Shown here: positions 59,771 through 64,000 of the stretch, one piece after another
Position numbering within the stretch: the stretch's first letter is position 1
Layout: every line of letters begins with the position of its first letter
NCBI RefSeq assembly: GCF_964656455.1
Contig: NC_135720.1
Location: 56,570,598 to 56,634,597 of the forward strand
Direction of reading: 5' to 3'
DNA: 64,000 nucleotides
Source: Halichoerus grypus
Taxonomy: Eukaryota; Chordata; Mammalia; Carnivora; Phocidae
The notes under the pieces: model-generated
Told to the model about the DNA's origin: nothing
Seen by the model: the letters and a program-made list of their open reading frames with translations, nothing else
Databases searched by the model: none
Made by a program: the position numbers and the translations under genes

Positions 59771-59970
59771 GTTTTTTTTTCAAGTTTTTATTTAAAGTCC
59801 AGTTAGTTAACATAAGGTGTAATATTAGTTCCAGGAGTAGAATTTAGTGATTTATCACTTACATACAACACCCAGTGCTCATCACAAATGTCCTTAATAT
59901 CCATCACCTATCTCCCTTTACCTATCACCTAAATACCTATCACCCTTTCTATCTCCCTACCCTGTGATGT
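59771..59970 (-). mobile_element. L1 3' UTR fragment
   Basis: Reverse L1 end: 'tcaagtttttatttaaagtc', 'agttagttaacataaggtgt', 'aacacccagtgctcatcaca'. Followed by CACC/TATC-rich slippage. Confidence 0.9.
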
Positions 59971-60142
59971 TAGTGAGGTTCTAAGAAGCATCCCAGCTAA
60001 TCCATGTTCTAAATAAGAGACTGTTGATATTTTCTCTCAGGATGTGCCCCTTGATTTGGAAAGTTCTGTGTTTGGCTGACGTTGCCTGTGATCTATAGCT
60101 TCCAGCTTTCTGCTTCACTCTGGTCAATTTTGGTTTGCTTTT

Positions 60143-60336
60143 TTTTTTTTTTAAAGATTTTATTTACTTGACAGAGAGAGAGACAGCGAGAGCAGGAACA
60201 CAAGCAGGGGCAGTGGGAGAGGGAGAAGCAGGCTTCCTGGCGAGCAGGGAGCCCGATGTGGGGCTCGATCCCAGGACCCTGGGATCATGACCTGAGCCGA
60301 AGGCAGATGCTTAACGACTGAGCCACCCAGGTGCCC
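60143..60336 (-). mobile_element. CAN-SINE 21
   Basis: Reverse CAN-SINE ending GAGCCACCCAGGTGCCC. Target duplication caattttggtttgctttt/caattttggtctgctttt at 60125-60142 and 60337-60354. Confidence 0.97.
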
Positions 60337-60725
60337 CAATTTTGGTCTGCTTTTATCAGATCTTCATTCATACATAGATTTCATTTATAGGTCATTTATA
60401 GGTGTTCTCTGATTTCATTGAATAGTTTCTTTTTCCTGAACTTCTTACTCTTGGTTACTTTCAGAGAAAACATGAAGCCAGAGATTTGCCCTTCTGGAAG
60501 GAGTGAGTTTTGATCTAGAATACGTAGGAACACAGGATATTTTTGGAGAAAATAAGATTGGATTGGTTTGTCTTAAAATCTAGAAGCTAAAACAATAAAG
60601 CTAATTTGGGGAAAGCCAGTGTAACCATTTTACTAAAAATTGATATTTTAGAGTAATATAAATCTAAGATTGATGATATAGTAATGGCAGGCCAAATTGA
60701 GACTTGATAGTAAAAAGCAGTAAAA

Positions 60726-60890
60726 GGGGCACCTGGGGGGCTCAGTTCGTTTCGCGTCCAACTCTTGATTTCAGCTCAGGTCATGACCTTAGGGTCGTGA
60801 AAGGGCCCAGTGTGGAGCCTGCTTAAGGTTCTCTCTTTCCCTCTTTCTCTCTCTCTCTCTCAAAAATAAACAAACAAATAAATACAAATA
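60726..60890 (+). mobile_element. CAN-SINE 22 (short)
   Basis: Forward CAN-SINE beginning GGGGCACCTGGGGGGCTCAG, internally shortened. Target word aaagcagtaaaa/aaagcagaaaaa flanks it (60714-60725 and 60892-60903). Confidence 0.93.
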
Positions 60891-60903
60891 GAAAGCAGAA
60901 AAA

Positions 60904-61485
60904 GGCATAAATAGATATATTGTGAAGCTTAGTGACTTTACCGGTATCTAGGAAGGGTTTAGTAAAAATAGAAATTAACTAAAATAAATGAGTTCCTAAA
61001 CTATGAATGGAATAAATATTCAAAGAAAAGGGAAAATAATAAGAAATTCATTAGCAGATGAAGATCTGTTAGCTTACATAAAAGACAAAATATCCAATAT
61101 GCGTTTGATGTTTTCCTTCAATGTTATTAAAACTTTTTCTAATTTAAGATAACTTCTTTAAAATAAAAGATGAAAAATTGGATAGTCTAATAAGCCATAT
61201 TTATAATTCCAAATGATCTTTCTACTTTGACCTTTTTAATCTTAAAAAAAAAACCCAGATTGATTCTAATTGTTGTACTTAAGACAATTTAATAAGACAC
61301 CTGGTAATAGAATCCAAATGAAAGAAAAAATGATGAGAAAAATTGAAATCTTTCTCTTATTTTTGCACTGAGTTCTTTAACTTCATCTAAGTGAATGATA
61401 TGCCACCAGGTTCTTGAAAATGGCATAACTAGATATTTTGAAACTCCTGAAATATTTTTTATCTCTTCATTATTCTTATTAATTG
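60904..61485. other. Unassigned AT-rich sequence
   Basis: Nothing recognised. Confidence 0.4.
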
Positions 61486-61503
61486 CAAAATGTACAGCTT
61501 TTT

Positions 61504-61679
61504 TTTTTTAAGATTTATTGATTTTAAAGAGAGCAAGTTGGGGGGGTTAGGGAGAGGGACAAGCAGATTCTACACTGAGCATGGAACCCTACACGGCACT
61601 AGATCTCATGATCCTGAGATTGTGACCTGAGCTGAAATTAAGAGGCAGACACTTAATGGACTGAGCCACACAGGCCCCA
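61504..61679 (-). mobile_element. CAN-SINE 23 (older)
   Basis: Reverse CAN-SINE ending GAGCCACACAGGCCC. Target duplication caaaatgtacagcttttt/caaaatgaacagcttttt at 61486-61503 and 61680-61697. Confidence 0.95.
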
Positions 61680-61844
61680 CAAAATGAACAGCTTTTTAGT
61701 TACATGAAACTTAATTGAATTTTTATATCTACTGAGGTGCTTGTAGATTTCATCACTGTAGATAAGTCACCTTAGAAATAAACGCTTAATTTTAAAAAGG
61801 TTCTTTTTATTTATATATTTTGCCGAAGTATTTATTTTATACAA

Positions 61845-62262
61845 CTATTGATTTTTTAATTGATTTATAATTGGCATACTATATTTTATTAGTTTCAGGT
61901 GTATAGCATAGTGATTCAATATTTTTGTATTATTACAAAATGATCACCTCAATAGGTCTAATTACCATCTGTTCCTATAAAAAAGTAATTACAATATTAT
62001 TGGCTATATTGCCTAAGCTGTATATAACATCCCCATGACTTACTTATTTTATAACTGGAAGTGTGTACTTCATAATCCCCTTCACCTATTTAATCCATCC
62101 TTCTACCTGCCTTTCCTCTGGCATCTGAGGTTTTGTTTGTTCTCTGTATCTATTTTTGTTTTATTTTGTTTGTTCATTAGTTTTTTCATGTAAGTGAAAT
62201 TGTATAGTATTTGTTCTCCTCTTTCTGACCTATTTCACTTAGCATAATACCCTCTAGGGAAA
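61845..62262 (-). mobile_element. L1 3' segment of a twin-primed insertion
   Basis: Reverse L1MA-like 3' UTR and ORF2 end: 'attagtttcaggtgtatagc', 'acatccccatgacttactta', 'ctcctctttctgacctattt', 'cacttagcataataccctct'. It joins abruptly at 62262 to ORF2 sequence in the opposite orientation. Confidence 0.88.
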
Positions 62263-62640
62263 TACAAATCAAAACCATGAGATACCACCTTCCATCTGTC
62301 AGAATGGCTTTTATCAAAGAGACAAGAAAAAACAAGTATTGGAGATGATGTGGAGAAAAGTGAACCCTTGTGCACTGTTGGTGGGAATGTCAATGGTGCA
62401 GCCATTATAGAAGAGGATGTCTAGCACTGGGTGTTATGTTCAACTAATGAATCATTTGAACATTGTATCAAAAACTAATGATGTACTGCAGTTTGGCTAA
62501 TTGAATTTAAATTAAAAAAAATAAAACAGACAAGCAAACAAAAAAACCCCAAAACCAAATAAAACAAAAAACAAAAAAATCAAAAATAGAACTACCATAT
62601 GATTTAGCCATTCCACCTGTGAATATTTACCCTAAAAAAA
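62263..62640 (+). mobile_element. Inverted L1 ORF2 segment, with nested L1 tail
   Basis: Forward ORF2 sequence from upstream of the previous segment ('gaaatacaaatcaaaaccat', 'tgcactgttggtgggaatgt'). It resumes at 62581 ('aatagaactaccatatgatt', 'gaatatttaccctaaa') after an interruption by a short L1 3' end. Confidence 0.85.
62421..62577 (+). mobile_element. Nested L1 3' end
   Basis: 'ctagcactgggtgttatgtt', 'caactaatgaatcatttgaa' and 'actaatgatgtactgca', followed by an A/C-rich tail: the terminal ~100 bp of a younger L1, inserted into the ORF2 segment. No clear target duplication. Confidence 0.8.
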
Positions 62641-62737
62641 AAAAAAAAGGAAAAAGGCTCTTTTTTGAACCCTCATCTACTACAAAGAAATAAGAAGCAT
62701 AGACATCTGACCTTGCTTAGCCTACAGAGCCTATTCA

Positions 62738-62905
62738 GTGCTTGTGAAAATATAATGATCCTTGGAGTCAAAGCAATTTGGGTTAAAAGTCCAACTCTGC
62801 CATTTACTCTTTGGATGACACTGAGATAGTTTGTTTACCCCTTTGAATCTTATTAATTAACATCACTAAAATGGGATTGTAATATATACATCATCGACTA
62901 AACGT
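62738..62905 (+). repeat. MIR SINE
   Basis: Forward MIR: 'cttggagtcaaagcaatttg', 'ccaactctgccatttactct', 'ggatgacactgagatagttt', 'cactaaaatgggattgtaat'. Confidence 0.85.
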
Positions 62906-62929
62906 TTCCAATTTCCTTACTCCTTGGTA

Positions 62930-63490
62930 TAACACATTTTTTGAGCATTTGCTCTATTTTTGGCAAATATTTAAGTTCTAGGTTTAGAGCCCTAAAACGA
63001 TAGCTAAAAGCTCTGCTTTCCAGACTGAAAGTACCAAGAAAGAATAGCAATAAAGTAATCAAATAAATAAGAAAATTATCAGAGAATAGTTAAGTGCTAG
63101 GAAGACTACAAAACCAAGTAGTGGAATATAGTGACTGAGAGGAGAAAGATTCACTTACATGTTGTGGTTAAGGAGAACTCTATGATGAATGGCACTTGAG
63201 CTGAGACCTGAATGCTAATTAGAGTGAACCACATGAAATGTTGAAGAACACAGAAATATCCAGAAAAACAAAGTTGTTCAGAGAGGGTGGGGGGAGTGCA
63301 AAATGATTGGTGGCAAGGGGGATAAAATTATAATATTTGATGGATTTTAATGAGATCAGTGTGGCTAGACAAATAAATGTGAGAGAATCTAGATTAAGAT
63401 AAGGCTTGAGAGGAAGGCATGAGTCATGTCATTTAAAGTTTTAGGATTTTATTTTGATTACAATAGTTTTGACAAGATCACTTACGTTCT
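62930..63490 (+). repeat. Ancient interspersed repeat, family not assigned
   Basis: 'ggcacttgagctgagacctg', 'gatcagtgtggctagacaa', 'aaggcttgagaggaaggc' and 'aggattttattttgattac' form a familiar old mammalian repeat order, but I cannot name it safely. Confidence 0.45.
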
Positions 63491-63689
63491 TATATGTAAA
63501 GGGAAGATGGACACAAATAATATATTTTTTATATATTTTTCTCATGTGGTAATTCTGACCTGACATACGATAATTATAAAACCACCTGGCATTTGCAGAT
63601 CTATCTACCTCTAACTTCTTTATCCCTTAGTCCATTCATCCATCTACTCTAATATTGATAAGAGAGTTTTGTAAAGAAGAAATCAAAGA

Positions 63690-64000
63690 CTAAAACATGT
63701 ATATCAATTATTGGTGCATAACAAAACAGAAACAAACTCATTTGAATAATCCAATAATATATATTTCTAACATATCTGTGGGTTAGGTTGGAGAGATTCT
63801 GCTGACTCAGTTAGGAGTCTGTAAGGGGGCAGGTTAGGATTGGGTTAGCTGTATGAGTAGGTAATATTCCTTGACTTAGGGGGCTAGCAAGGACATGTAC
63901 TAGTCACGGCAATGCCATAGGTGCATGAGACTAGGCTAGAAATAGGCACATGGTCACTCTCACCTTCATTTTATAGGCAATTAGCAAGTCTATAACTATG
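63690..64000 (+). repeat. Possible ancient LTR-type repeat, runs off the window
   Basis: 'taacatatctgtgggttagg', 'gagattctgctgactcagtt' and 'gggggctagcaaggacatg' resemble an old MaLR-type repeat. The right end is outside the window. Confidence 0.35.

Noticed and set aside
59550..59847. Lys/Glu-rich and Phe/Ser-rich frames on opposite strands
   Set aside because: Direct translation of the (TTTC)n tract; simple-sequence artefact.

Overview
The window is mammalian nuclear DNA from a caniform carnivore, and it contains no protein-coding gene or RNA gene that I can support. The diagnosis rests on 23 copies of the carnivore-specific, tRNA-derived CAN-SINE. Each has a head reading GGCGCCTGGGTGGCTCAG, a CT-rich body and a tail AATAAATAAAATCTTT, or the reverse complement. 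Most have matching target-site duplications (TSDs). The SINE consensus and the two L1 3' UTR types look like the arctoid side of Caniformia (bear, seal or mustelid) rather than dog. I cannot go further without alignment. The sequence is AT-rich, and every reading frame longer than about 110 codons is either inside a LINE or unconvincing. The likely setting is a gene desert or a very long intron.

Layout. 0-10 kb: AT-rich unique sequence with an L2, five CAN-SINEs, two MIRs and three short L1 3' ends. 10-11.8 kb: a 1.8-kb 5'-truncated L1 on the minus strand carrying a frameshifted ORF2 end. 13.2-24 kb: the most layered part. It holds a 4-kb old minus-strand L1 split by an MLT1-type LTR and by two CAN-SINEs at one site, degenerate retroviral pol remnants in both orientations, an L1 3'-transduction composite at the edge of a MER5A element, and a second MLT1-type LTR. 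24-34 kb: mostly unique, with an L1MA-like tail, SINEs, two long (AT)n tracts and a second MER5A. 34.4-34.9 kb: a processed retrocopy of an unidentified transcript. 35.9-36.2 kb: a MER2 DNA transposon beside an (AC)n tract. 36-47 kb: unique sequence with an old L1 and a 1.2-kb L2. 47-54 kb: mostly unique, with a MIR and an 826-bp young L1 ending in an almost intact ORF2 C-terminus. 54.5-61.7 kb: a dense cluster of eight CAN-SINEs and a 116-bp polypyrimidine tract. 61.8-62.7 kb: an L1 with the structure expected of twin priming (5' inversion). 62.7-64 kb: a MIR and older repeats.

The window is best read as a record of successive retrotransposon insertions. Nested copies give relative ages: LTR and SINE insertions in old L1, SINE in MIR, and repeated insertion at the same endonuclease site at three loci. 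I found no sign of a novel biological system. The observations worth following are the insertion-mechanism signatures, the unidentified retrocopy, and a few unique blocks that could be conserved non-coding elements. Family names are from recall of consensus sequences, not from a database search.
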